In this document: piece after piece, positions 15,792 to 24,277 of the stretch
Numbering within the stretch: position 1 is the stretch's first letter
Layout: each line of letters begins with the position of its first letter
Source: Prevotella sp.
Lineage (GTDB): Bacteria; Bacteroidota; Bacteroidia; Bacteroidales; Bacteroidaceae
Reading direction: 5' to 3'
NCBI GenBank assembly: GCA_017395215.1
Contig: JAFPVW010000032.1
Location: 1 to 45,086 of the forward strand
DNA: 45,086 bases
Made by a program: the position numbers and the translations under genes
Notes under the pieces: model-generated
Seen by the model: only the letters and a program-made list of their open reading frames with translations
The model's database searches: none
What the model was told of the DNA's origin: nothing

Positions 15792-18700
15792 ATGAGACAC
15801 TGCGCTAACATCTTCATCGGACAGGACCTGAAGCCGCTGACAGCCCGTCTTGGCGAGTACGTGCTGAAGTATGGCGAGGCCGGAGCGCCGCTCTACTTCA
15901 GCGCCATGACGTGGACCTGCAAGGAGGGGGTGACAGAGGTCAAGAAGGCAGTCGGCGACAGCCAGTCCACAGCCGCCTTCGTGTCGACCATGCACGACCA
16001 GTATCACACGCGGTTAGACCCGGTGAAGACGCTTACCGGGCTAGACCGGCCCTTAGACATGCGCCACTTCTTTACCGACCTCCACCAAAGCACCGTCACC
16101 ATTAACAACCCCGGCGACAGCAACAGCCTTCTGCTCATGCTCTATGTCCCCCTCTACGACGCGGAAGCCTGTCAGGAGGCCGTCAGGATTGTCAACGCCA
16201 CAAGTGCCATACAGTCCCGCTATACCGTCGTCGTGGCGGGGCTCTGCGAGAGCCTTGGCAACATCGTCTCGCCAGAGCTGTTCCGCAATATCACTGCCGA
16301 AGAGGAAGACCGCAAGCGAGCCGTCCAGAAAGAGATGCTCAGGACGCTCGGCGAACTCAGACTGGGGCAGAACACGCTGGAGCAGATTGTCGTGATGCAG
16401 AATACCAACAGCAACGGCTTTGCACTCAATCTCGACCAGGACTCTCTGCTTCGCATCATCGGCGAACTGGCCCTCATCTGTGTCGATAAGTACAACACCG
16501 TCTTTACCCAGGCCAGCATCTTCGACAGGGAGCACATCGTAACGGCCCTTGGCCTCTCAGTGATGAATCTCGACAAGTACTACTTCGAGAACTACCTGCT
16601 GAGGCGTGCCTACCTGCGCATCATGGAGCGCGAGGACGTCACCGCCGAGGAGGTCGACCTCAACAAGGTGGCCATCATTGCCAACGCATGCCTGGCCAAA
16701 CACCAGGACCTGTTCTCCGACTTCTACGCTAAGGCCGTCACCCCGCTGTGGCGGCAGGAGGTCGCCCAGGAAGACATCATCGCACAGACGGCCAAGCCGC
16801 TCGACACAAAGTTCAGCGAAGTGTTCACCGACCTGACGGCCTATATCAACGACCCGCAGTACTCGCTGCCCGAGAAGCAGGCCATCCTGGCCGTCATCCT
16901 CGGCTACGACGACGCCCTGCTGAAGGGGAACTTGTTTACCGACCAGCAACTGACGCTCGACAACCTGGACGAGGAGGTGGCCGACTACTTCACAAAGGCC
17001 AACAACGAGTGCGTCAGAATAGAGCACCATGAGGAGCCCGAGAAGGAAGACACCATCGTCTACGGACCCCTGAAAGACCAGTGCGCCGACGCTGACGGCA
17101 ACGTGGAACTGCCAATAGAAAGACTACAGAAACTGCGCAACGAGATACGCCAGTCGACCAACTACATACGCGAGAAGAACAAGGAACTGGAGGAAATCGA
17201 CACCATGACACAGGATGCCGAGAAAAGCATGAAGCGGCTCACCGAAGACGGCTTCGTGGTCGACGGCACCGTCTACAGGTTTGACATACACCATGAGGAG
17301 GTCAAGTTCGACGAGACCTACGAACCCGAGCCGGTGACTGAGAAGAGCATCGACCTGCGCGAATTCTTCACGAAAGTGAAAGACCAGGGCGAGGTCGGAG
17401 CCTGCACCGTCTTCGCCATTGCTTCGGTCTACGAGTATATCCTCAAGTACAACGAGCTGGGCGACTCCGACCTCTCAGAGTCGTTCGTCTACTACAACGT
17501 GCGCCACGCCAACGGGAAAGACCTTGAGGACACGGGCAGCAGTTTCCAGGATGTCATCATGAGCATTGGCCAACAGGGCATCTGCACTGAGGCACTGCAC
17601 CCCTACTCACTGCCGCTCAGCCAGGAGCCAAGCACGGAGGCTTATCAAGACGCCAAGAAACGGCGCATTACCAAGGCACTCAACGTGAACGTCAGCGAAC
17701 AGGACATCAAGTCGGCCATTCAGGAGGGCTACCCCGTAGCCGTGTCGCTTAAGATTTTCGACTCGTTCTATTCCACAAGGGGTTTTGTCGAACGACCGAC
17801 CGCCGACCAGATGGCCGAGGCCGACTACGGCTACCACGCCATGGTCGTGGTGGGCTATACCGACGAGACCCGACACTTCGTCGTACGCAACTCCTGGGGC
17901 GAGCGCTTCGGCGACAAGGGCTATTGCTACATTCCTTATTCATACGTCTGCGACCCGGAGCTGAACCGCATGGCCTGCATCGTCAAGGAGGTGGACTGCT
18001 CTGGCGAGCCGGTCATCTCTGTCACAGGCGGCGGTGCCGGCAAGAAGAAAACGGTACAGTTCAACATGAGCGACTCCGTCATCAAGGCTCACGTCATCCG
18101 CAACCTCCTCAACGAGGAACAGCTGCACCTGCAGAACATGCAGGAGGAGGACTCCAGACTGAAGATAGCCTACGAGACCCTGATGCAGACGCTGGGCAAG
18201 CAGTCGATACGCAGCAAGATACAGGAGGAGCACCAGAAAGTGCTTAACGCCAGGTGGGCAAAGCTGAAGCAGCAGCGCGACGACATCAACGAGACTCAGC
18301 GCGGAGAGGCCCTGCGCAACTTCGACTCCGAGGCATGGAAAGTCAAACTCAAGACGATGGGATGTCTCGCCGCAATGGCACTTGTCTGGGGCTCCGTCGC
18401 TTCGTTCTACGACGACATCACCGACTGGCTCGAGAGCAGCTGGTGCTGGGGATTCGTCGGAGCCTTCACCCTCACACTCATCTTCCTGATTCTCTACTGG
18501 TGGCATACCAAGAGCCAGCGGCGCAAGATGGAACTGGAGTTCGAGGAGAAAACGGCCGAACTCTCCTCACGGATGCAGAAGCTGCAGATGCAGGCTGCCG
18601 AAGAGAAAATGAGAATGCACGTCGCCGGCATGATCATCGACAAACTCCTGACGCTCAGGGCTTCGCTCGACAAGAAGTACCAGGGCATGAAGTCCTATAT

Positions 18701-19274
18701 AGGCAACCTCTCGCTCTGGTACAAGGAGGAGCAGAAAAAGTACGAAACCATGGAGCCACTGGTCAAAGACCCCTTCATCCCACTGCTGTCAAACAGCCAG
18801 CTTAACAGCTACTTCGAAGATAACAGGGAGGCGATTACCCAGGGAATGCTGCTCTATGAGTATTTCAACGGGTTCAGACTCGACGACGAGGCCATCATCG
18901 CCTACAAGTGCCAGCTCAAGCAGAGCATCCTTGAGCACATCAAGATGCTGCTGGATGACTTCACCGTCTTCCGCCACATTTTCGGCACGCGAGACTACCC
19001 CTTCCTTGACAAGGAGTATGCTTCCGCCAGCCACCTGCTGCCCATCCTCGACACGAAGAGCGACCCCTTCTGCCAGATCCGCCGCTCCGCAGTCACCGTG
19101 CCACAGGCACGATTTCTCTTCATCCACACCGACCCCGCCGAGGAGCAGGCCTGGAAAACGGCCTACCCGCAGTACTTCAACATGCCACCCGTCTCGGTCA
19201 ACATCGCTTCGGTGTTCAAAATAGTGGGACTAAGGCTGCAGACGCTTCTTCCCGAAGAGGTCATTCTCGACTGA
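15792..19274 (+). CDS. Large coiled-coil membrane protein with papain-like (C1) peptidase domain (system gene 3)
   Basis: A 1160-residue protein without signal peptide. Residues 1-430 form an unrecognised domain (begins MRHCANIFIGQDL). A coiled coil lies at about 435-480. A papain-like peptidase domain at about 515-720 has Gln532 (oxyanion hole), Cys538 (QGEVGACTVFA), His682 (YHAMVVVGY) and Asn700 (VRNSWGERFGDKGY), a complete active-site set. A second coiled coil (770-850), two membrane segments (about 857-875 and 881-903) and a third coiled-coil stretch (905-990) follow, then a C-terminal globular part. With two membrane passes and no export signal, the peptidase is predicted to be cytosolic. 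I preferred ATG 15792 to an in-frame TTG at 15786. It follows the tubulin-like gene by 26 nt. Role unknown. Confidence 0.85.
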   Translation: MRHCANIFIGQDLKPLTARLGEYVLKYGEAGAPLYFSAMTWTCKEGVTEVKKAVGDSQSTAAFVSTMHDQYHTRLDPVKTLTGLDRPLDMRHFFTDLHQSTVTINNPGDSNSLLLMLYVPLYDAEACQEAVRIVNATSAIQSRYTVVVAGLCESLGNIVSPELFRNITAEEEDRKRAVQKEMLRTLGELRLGQNTLEQIVVMQNTNSNGFALNLDQDSLLRIIGELALICVDKYNTVFTQASIFDREHIVTALGLSVMNLDKYYFENYLLRRAYLRIMEREDVTAEEVDLNKVAIIANACLAKHQDLFSDFYAKAVTPLWRQEVAQEDIIAQTAKPLDTKFSEVFTDLTAYINDPQYSLPEKQAILAVILGYDDALLKGNLFTDQQLTLDNLDEEVADYFTKANNECVRIEHHEEPEKEDTIVYGPLKDQCADADGNVELPIERLQKLRNEIRQSTNYIREKNKELEEIDTMTQDAEKSMKRLTEDGFVVDGTVYRFDIHHEEVKFDETYEPEPVTEKSIDLREFFTKVKDQGEVGACTVFAIASVYEYILKYNELGDSDLSESFVYYNVRHANGKDLEDTGSSFQDVIMSIGQQGICTEALHPYSLPLSQEPSTEAYQDAKKRRITKALNVNVSEQDIKSAIQEGYPVAVSLKIFDSFYSTRGFVERPTADQMAEADYGYHAMVVVGYTDETRHFVVRNSWGERFGDKGYCYIPYSYVCDPELNRMACIVKEVDCSGEPVISVTGGGAGKKKTVQFNMSDSVIKAHVIRNLLNEEQLHLQNMQEEDSRLKIAYETLMQTLGKQSIRSKIQEEHQKVLNARWAKLKQQRDDINETQRGEALRNFDSEAWKVKLKTMGCLAAMALVWGSVASFYDDITDWLESSWCWGFVGAFTLTLIFLILYWWHTKSQRRKMELEFEEKTAELSSRMQKLQMQAAEEKMRMHVAGMIIDKLLTLRASLDKKYQGMKSYIGNLSLWYKEEQKKYETMEPLVKDPFIPLLSNSQLNSYFEDNREAITQGMLLYEYFNGFRLDDEAIIAYKCQLKQSILEHIKMLLDDFTVFRHIFGTRDYPFLDKEYASASHLLPILDTKSDPFCQIRRSAVTVPQARFLFIHTDPAEEQAWKTAYPQYFNMPPVSVNIASVFKIVGLRLQTLLPEEVILD

Positions 19275-19303
19275 CCCGCCGGGGGGGGGAGAAACATCCC
19301 TCC

Positions 19304-19924
19304 TCACTTCAGCTGCTTGCCCTTGTAATAGGCGTTGAAGGTGTCTTCGGCGTAACCGTCGCCAGTATACCTGAACGTCGAGGCAAAAGCGCCTTCCACC
19401 TTCTTGCCGTGATAGTAGGCGCTGAAAGAGTCCTTGGCGTAACCGCCCTCCAACAGCTGGAACGACGAGGCCATGCAGCCTTTCAGCTTCTCGCCGAAAT
19501 AATAGACGTTGAAGGCATCCTTAGCGTAACCGCCGCCCAGGTCGACAAACGAGGTGGGCATGGCATCTATCTTCTTGTCACCATAGTAGACGTTCATCTG
19601 CGTCTTGTAATAGCCCCTGCGCGGGCCGACGGACTCGTCAACCGAACTGTGACCGGGACGGCGCCAGCTGGAATGCGCCTTCAGACGGAACGACGACGGG
19701 TCGACATTCTCGAGCACACGGCCATCCATATACACATTATAACGGTCCTTCGCATAGCCGTAGCCTAAATCGACAAAGCTGCGGGCATCGGCCTCCATCA
19801 GGACCTCACCGCCGAAATAAACGCGACTGCGCTCAACTTCATAACCCTGGGCGTGGCTCAACGCCGCCCACCCCATCATGGTCACCAATACGAGTGACTT
19901 GAGTAAAAATGCTGTCTGTCTCAT
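19304..19924 (-). CDS. Exported DKNYY-repeat protein
   Basis: A 206-residue protein with a signal peptide (MRQTAFLLKSLVLVTMMGWAA, cut near SHA). About seven short repeats follow, each with Y(A)KDxFNVYYxGKK and then A-SSF or P-SSF, the DKNYY-family pattern. These repeats predict a beta-solenoid-like fold; no enzymatic motif is seen and the function is unknown. I chose the ATG at 19924 because the signal peptide begins there and the frame extension up to 19990 crosses the promoter. It converges with the peptidase gene of the tubulin-like operon (29 nt apart), so it is not part of that operon. Confidence 0.8.
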   Translation of the reverse strand: MRQTAFLLKSLVLVTMMGWAALSHAQGYEVERSRVYFGGEVLMEADARSFVDLGYGYAKDRYNVYMDGRVLENVDPSSFRLKAHSSWRRPGHSSVDESVGPRRGYYKTQMNVYYGDKKIDAMPTSFVDLGGGYAKDAFNVYYFGEKLKGCMASSFQLLEGGYAKDSFSAYYHGKKVEGAFASTFRYTGDGYAEDTFNAYYKGKQLK

Positions 19925-19960
19925 AATCGTTTTCTTTTTTGAGTTATTGTTTTGATGATG

Positions 19961-19968
19961 CAAAGATA
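19961..19968 (-). promoter_or_regulatory. -7 box for the DKNYY gene
   Basis: TATCTTTG on the minus strand, followed by CATC, 36 nt before the chosen ATG. No clear TTTG upstream. Confidence 0.55.
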
Positions 19969-20076
19969 GGGCATTCGCTATGAACATCAAGAAGAAAAGC
20001 CCTAATCGTAGGTGGGGATTTCCCTAAAACAGTTTCCGAAAGATTTGAAGTACAAATGCGGTTCAGATTTTTACCC

Positions 20077-20174
20077 GGCGGGTAAAGGGGAGTTTGGTGC
20101 CGGGTAAAGGGGAGTTTGCTGGCGGGTAAAGGAGAGTTTGCTGGCGGGTAAAGGAGAGTTTGCTGGCGGGTAAA
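20077..20174. repeat. 22-bp tandem repeat array upstream of the pseudouridine synthase gene
   Basis: Four units of 22 bp (starting 20077, 20099, 20121, 20143) and a partial fifth from 20165. Each begins GGCGGGTAAAGG (the second GCCGGG), continues RGAG and ends TTTGCT or TTTGGT. Units 3 and 4 are identical. The array lies in the 326-nt gap between two divergent genes. There are no spacers, so it is not CRISPR. Confidence 0.9.
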
Positions 20175-20219
20175 TAATGATTTGAGCAGGAAAGGTAATG
20201 GGATGTCGAGAAAAAATCG

Positions 20220-20227
20220 TAACTTTG
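20220..20227 (+). promoter_or_regulatory. -7 box for the pseudouridine synthase gene
   Basis: TAACTTTG followed by CAGC, 23 nt before the ATG at 20251. The -33 TTTG is not at the expected distance. Confidence 0.6.
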
Positions 20228-20250
20228 CAGCGAAAACTAAAAGAAAGCGT

Positions 20251-21000
20251 ATGAAAGTAGTCTACGAGGACAACCACATCATCATCGTCGCGAAGGAGAG
20301 CGGCGAGATTGTGCAGGGCGATAAGACAGGCGACACGCCGCTGTCAGACCTGGTGAAGCAGTATATCAAGGAGAAGTACCAGAAGCCGGGCGAGGTGTTC
20401 CTCGGCGTCTGCCACCGTCTGGACCGTCCCGTCGCAGGACTGGTGGTCTTCGCACGCACCTCCAAGGCGCTCGCCCGACTCAACAAGATGTTTGCCGAGG
20501 GCGACGTCCATAAAACCTACTGGGCAATAACACCCACCCCCTCACCCGTAACAAGGGGAGAAACTGCACAAGCCCCCCCCTCTTCGGGAAAGCCTGCCGG
20601 TAGGCGCCCCCCCTCTTCGGGAGGGGGTTGGGGGGAGGCTACCCACTGGCTCGTGCGCAACGAGAAGCAGAACAAATCGTATGCCTACGACCGCGAAGTG
20701 CCGCACTCGAAGAAGGCACAGCTGCGCTACCGCGTCATCGGGCAGGGCGAACGCTACCAGCTCCTCGAAGTGGAGCTGCTCACAGGCCGGCACCATCAGA
20801 TCCGGTGCCAGCTGGCAAAGGTGGGCTTGCCCATCCGTGGCGACCTCAAATACGGAGCGCCGCGCTCCAACCCCGACGGGTCCATCTCCCTGCTCTCGCG
20901 GCGCGTGGAGTTCATACACCCCGTCTCACGACAGCTCATCGTCGTAGAAGCACCAGTGCCCGACGACACGCTCTGGCAGGCGCTCAAGCCCGCCCCTTAG
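20251..21000 (+). CDS. RluA-family RNA pseudouridine synthase with in-frame repeat cluster
   Basis: Isomerises uridine to pseudouridine in rRNA or tRNA. The 249-residue product carries the RluA motif HRLDRPVAGLVVFA (catalytic Asp near residue 56), then LLTGRHHQIRCQLA and PIRGDLKYGA. Between HKTYWAI and THWLVRNEKQ about 35 residues derive from three copies of the GC-rich element (TPSPVTRGE, APPSSGKPAG, PPSSGGGWGEA), replacing the short loop normal in the family. No S4 domain is present. Start at ATG 20251 because an in-frame extension to 20182 lies upstream of the promoter. Target RNA site unknown. Confidence 0.88.
   Translation: MKVVYEDNHIIIVAKESGEIVQGDKTGDTPLSDLVKQYIKEKYQKPGEVFLGVCHRLDRPVAGLVVFARTSKALARLNKMFAEGDVHKTYWAITPTPSPVTRGETAQAPPSSGKPAGRRPPSSGGGWGEATHWLVRNEKQNKSYAYDREVPHSKKAQLRYRVIGQGERYQLLEVELLTGRHHQIRCQLAKVGLPIRGDLKYGAPRSNPDGSISLLSRRVEFIHPVSRQLIVVEAPVPDDTLWQALKPAP
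20531..20640. repeat. Composite of three GC-rich palindromic elements inside the rluA-like gene
   Basis: Copy 1 at 20531-20560 (ACCCCCTCACCCGTAACAAG and GGGAG), partial copy 2 at 20571-20590 (CCCCCCCTCTTCGGG), and full copy 3 at 20604-20640 (CCCCCTCTTCGGGAGGGGG plus a TTGGGGGGAGGCT tail). The total length preserves the reading frame. Confidence 0.85.
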
Positions 21001-21004
21001 CCTA

Positions 21005-21059
21005 TCACCCTTCACCCTTCACCTTTCACCCTTCACCCTTCACCTTTCACCCTTCACCC
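21005..21059. repeat. TTCACCC / TTCACCTT word repeat
   Basis: Eight consecutive 7-bp words of CACCCTT or CACCTTT run from just after the pseudouridine synthase stop into the 3' end of the facing gene, where they encode VKGER and its stop codon. Confidence 0.85.
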
Positions 21060-24000
21060 ATTCATTGAACGCCTCACCGTCTTTGAAGATAATGCCGAAA
21101 TAGAAATCTTCGTCCTCAGACGGCTCGTAGCTGAACGTCGCGTGCTTATGGAAGGTCTTTTCGCGGAAATGGTTGTCGTTGCCTATTCGTTGTCCGTCGT
21201 ATTGGAAGGAGTAGGCTGAGACGTTGAGCTTGTAAGACTTCCAGAGAGGCCTTAATCCGTTGCTCATGCCGCTGCTGCTGAAGTCGTAGTACGCACCCGT
21301 CTCGTCATCCCCTGGGTTCAGGAAACCATGACAAGGGGAGAAGGTGTCGTCGGGGCTGAAGACGACAGAGCCCCTCTTTGTCGCATAGTTGTCAGCGTCT
21401 TCCTTCCACTCGCTCTGCTCGCTAAACGTGACGTTAGCAACGGTGTAGCGACCGGGGGTCAGCTTGATGATGTCGAATGAGACGTCGTGACGGCTTACCC
21501 ATGCGGGCTCCGGGCACCCGTCGCACCAGGCCGTGCTGACGTACTGGTAGTACTGCTTGGGACCGCCCTGGCAGCTGACGTGGATCGTGTTGTCGTCGAC
21601 AATGGTTGCCGATACTTCGAACAGGTTGCTGTTGATGTCATCTTCCGTAACTGTGAGCGAGGTGAAGTCGCCTTCGGTGGCGTAGAATGTATTGTTGCCC
21701 ATGTAGTCTTGTCCGTAGTCGTAGTCGTCCTCGTCTTTCGTTACGTTAGCATTGTAGTTGAACTTAGGCCGTATTGAGAGGTACTGCAGGCTGATCTCCT
21801 CGCCGGGCTGAGGGCCTACGGGGGCGTTGCCGTCCTGGCTGATCTCGATGAGCGCCGAGCCCGTGATGCCGTACTTGGTCTTGCCCTCAAGGATGATGTG
21901 GCTGGTGTACGCCTCGCCGCTGTTCGGGCTGACGGTGATGGTGAGCTTGTTGTCAGTGAGCGTGGCTGTGATACCGTCGGAGGTCGCCCCGATGGCGATA
22001 CTCTCGACGTTGGTGCTGTCGATGGTGACAACCTGGGTGCCGCCCTGCCTGCCGAAGCTCAGCTTGTCAGGATGAAGCGCGATGTAGCCCGACTGCTGCA
22101 CGACGACGACGCTGTCGGTGGCAATGGTGTCGCCCTTGTGCGAGAGTCCCGTCAGCCTGATCACCCCGCGACGCTCGGTCATGCCTTTGGGCAGGCCCTC
22201 CCAGTGGACTGACAGCTCGTTCCTGTCCGCGAACCAGTACGCCGTCAGCCACTTGGCCTCGCTCTTCTCGTTGACGATGCTCATGTTGGGCGTGACGGTG
22301 ACCTCCTCGCTGCCCCCCAGCTCAAGATCTGTCGTGAGGGTGATCATCCGCTTGCTGACGTCGATGCGGGCGGGGTCGAGGGTCACGGTGGTGCTCCTGT
22401 CGACCAGCAGACGCTTCGGCGTGTTGAAGTCGCCGAAGATCTCAACCATCGGGTAGACCGTGTAGGTGACAGGCCGACCCGGCAGGGGGTCGATGTTGGT
22501 CATGATATAGTCGTAGGTGGGCTGCTTGCCCTTCTCGCGGAACCAGTAGTGATACTTCAGCGAGTCGGCGACGAGGTTCTTCTGCTGGTCGAAGACGGCG
22601 AACCCCACTTCGGCACCGAGGAACATGTCGCGGCTGATCGGGGCCTTGGCAAGCCAGCGCCAGGGGCGTAGCGGCGGCGTCGGGTCCTGGATGACGCTGA
22701 TGCCCGTGATGCGAGGCACAAGGGCCAGGGGCGTCGACTTCAGCGTGGCGTCGGGGGTAATGCCTGCCGACCAGTTGCCGACCTTGGCCTGTGAGACAAA
22801 CTTCAGATAGCCGGCAAGCGCGACTTGGCTCTCGGCGTCGAACTTCTTGTAGATGGGCTGCGAGTCGATGAGCTTGTAGTCACCAAGGACCGACCAGAAG
22901 GGAACGTTGGCCTCAAGCCGCACACCGGCCTCGACGCCTACCTCGGCTCCGAAGCCCAGCGTGTCGGTCTTGGCCGTGAAGGCCTTCACGGTCTTCTGTA
23001 TGAATTTGGGCGTCTTCTCCAAAGGTATGGCAAACGTGGCTTCAACCTTCGCAAAGGCGCCGAAACCTACTGACATCTGACCGGGGCCGGTCACGGAATA
23101 CTCGGTGGTGTCCCTGAGCAGCTTGGTGGTGTATTTGTTATGGGGCGTAAAGCCTGCAGGGTTATGCGACATCTCGACCAGGTCGTCGATGTCGATATTC
23201 AAGCGGTTCCACGTCCACGTGCTCTGCTTGCGGGTGGTGGCCAGTTCGAAACCTGCTACGGAGCCCTCGAGGAAGAGACCCATACCGGCCTCCACCTCGA
23301 TATATTCGCCGATGGTCTTCTTGAAGGAGGGACCGAAGGGCACCTCCATGCGGGCGTTGAGAGCGCCTGAGAGCGATGTCTTGATCTCGGAGTTGAGCAT
23401 CAAGTAGGTGTCCTGGGTGTAATTGAAACCACACGATAGCACGTCGAGGAAGAGGAATGCACGAACGGCCAGCCTGGGCTCGATGCTGGCTGACAGCGCC
23501 CCGGTGACGTCGCCGCTGATCTGGATAGGCAGACCGTCGGGCAGAAAACCGCGCGAGTGGTTCAGACTCCACGTACCGGTAAGGGTGGGCAGCGTGAGCG
23601 TATCCTCGGGGGTCAGCTGGCCGTCGTAGCCGTCGAGAATGCCGAGCCGGCGGCCGTCGTGGCGTCGGCGTGAGGCAATGCCGCCGTCACTGCGGGGTGT
23701 GGCGGCAGCCGCCTTGGCGACAAGCCGGTCGTAGACGTCGGTTATCTGCAGCGGGCCGGTCATCACGGTGATGCCGTCGGCAGCGGTGGTAACAGCCGTC
23801 ACCAGTCCGCCGAAGCCTTGGGGAATGTAGCGGCTCTTCTGCTCGATGAGCAGCTTGTCGCCCTTCTTGGGGATGAGGGCCTGAGGCGTTCCGGGAGCCA
23901 GGCGTATCCAGTAGAGCGAGTCGCTGGCTACGATGTAGTCGCCGATCTGACTGCCGGGCTGGAACACGTCGCTCTTCACCTTATTCTCAGGCGTGACGAA

Positions 24001-24261
24001 GGCGATGGAGTCGATGGCCGAGACGGGGATGCGGAACACCGAGTCCAGCGCGTAGACTTCCTGCACCACGTAGTCGTCGTGCTCCACGCCGAGGGTGTCG
24101 ACCTTCGAGTAGGCAAACCGCTGGATGTCGCCCCAGAAGAAGGCGTTGAACTGTCCGTCGTTGCGGAAGATGTAAAGCGCATCCTGCGCCCGCTGCGCAC
24201 TGACGGGCAGTCCGACTGCCGCCAGCAGCAGGCCGATGATTATTCGCACTGTTTGCTTCAT
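21040..24261 (-). CDS. Exported BACON-domain surface protein
   Basis: A 1073-residue protein with a signal peptide (MKQTVRIIIGLLLAAVGLPVSA). Residues 25-95 form a Bacteroidales N-terminal module (DALYIFRNDGQFNAFF, DDYVVQEVYALDSVFRIP) shared with the next gene. The middle (about 200-600) is beta-rich. A BACON-like Ig domain lies near 725-805 (LHPDKLSFGRQGGTQVV). The C-terminal part is unrecognised. BACON domains are thought to bind glycans or mucin. No lipobox and no T9SS tail are seen. Its last five codons come from a TTCACCC repeat. It is the last gene of a five-gene minus-strand run and starts 16 nt after the paralogue upstream. Confidence 0.8.
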   Translation of the reverse strand: MKQTVRIIIGLLLAAVGLPVSAQRAQDALYIFRNDGQFNAFFWGDIQRFAYSKVDTLGVEHDDYVVQEVYALDSVFRIPVSAIDSIAFVTPENKVKSDVFQPGSQIGDYIVASDSLYWIRLAPGTPQALIPKKGDKLLIEQKSRYIPQGFGGLVTAVTTAADGITVMTGPLQITDVYDRLVAKAAAATPRSDGGIASRRRHDGRRLGILDGYDGQLTPEDTLTLPTLTGTWSLNHSRGFLPDGLPIQISGDVTGALSASIEPRLAVRAFLFLDVLSCGFNYTQDTYLMLNSEIKTSLSGALNARMEVPFGPSFKKTIGEYIEVEAGMGLFLEGSVAGFELATTRKQSTWTWNRLNIDIDDLVEMSHNPAGFTPHNKYTTKLLRDTTEYSVTGPGQMSVGFGAFAKVEATFAIPLEKTPKFIQKTVKAFTAKTDTLGFGAEVGVEAGVRLEANVPFWSVLGDYKLIDSQPIYKKFDAESQVALAGYLKFVSQAKVGNWSAGITPDATLKSTPLALVPRITGISVIQDPTPPLRPWRWLAKAPISRDMFLGAEVGFAVFDQQKNLVADSLKYHYWFREKGKQPTYDYIMTNIDPLPGRPVTYTVYPMVEIFGDFNTPKRLLVDRSTTVTLDPARIDVSKRMITLTTDLELGGSEEVTVTPNMSIVNEKSEAKWLTAYWFADRNELSVHWEGLPKGMTERRGVIRLTGLSHKGDTIATDSVVVVQQSGYIALHPDKLSFGRQGGTQVVTIDSTNVESIAIGATSDGITATLTDNKLTITVSPNSGEAYTSHIILEGKTKYGITGSALIEISQDGNAPVGPQPGEEISLQYLSIRPKFNYNANVTKDEDDYDYGQDYMGNNTFYATEGDFTSLTVTEDDINSNLFEVSATIVDDNTIHVSCQGGPKQYYQYVSTAWCDGCPEPAWVSRHDVSFDIIKLTPGRYTVANVTFSEQSEWKEDADNYATKRGSVVFSPDDTFSPCHGFLNPGDDETGAYYDFSSSGMSNGLRPLWKSYKLNVSAYSFQYDGQRIGNDNHFREKTFHKHATFSYEPSEDEDFYFGIIFKDGEAFNEWVKGER
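23990..24210 (-). repeat. Direct repeat shared by the two BACON-type paralogues, copy 1
   Basis: The N-terminal coding segment matches 28163-28380 over long identical stretches, for example GCCGAGACGGGGATGCGGAA on the plus strand, with a scatter of substitutions. This indicates duplication or gene conversion. Confidence 0.8.
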
Positions 24262-24277
24262 AGCTGTCGTTTCTTAA

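Noticed and set aside
19304-19924. DKNYY-repeat gene as a fourth member of the tubulin-like operon
   Set aside because: It is on the opposite strand with its own -7 box, so it is only a neighbour.
20077-20174. CRISPR array
   Set aside because: The 22-bp units abut directly with no spacers, and there are no cas genes.
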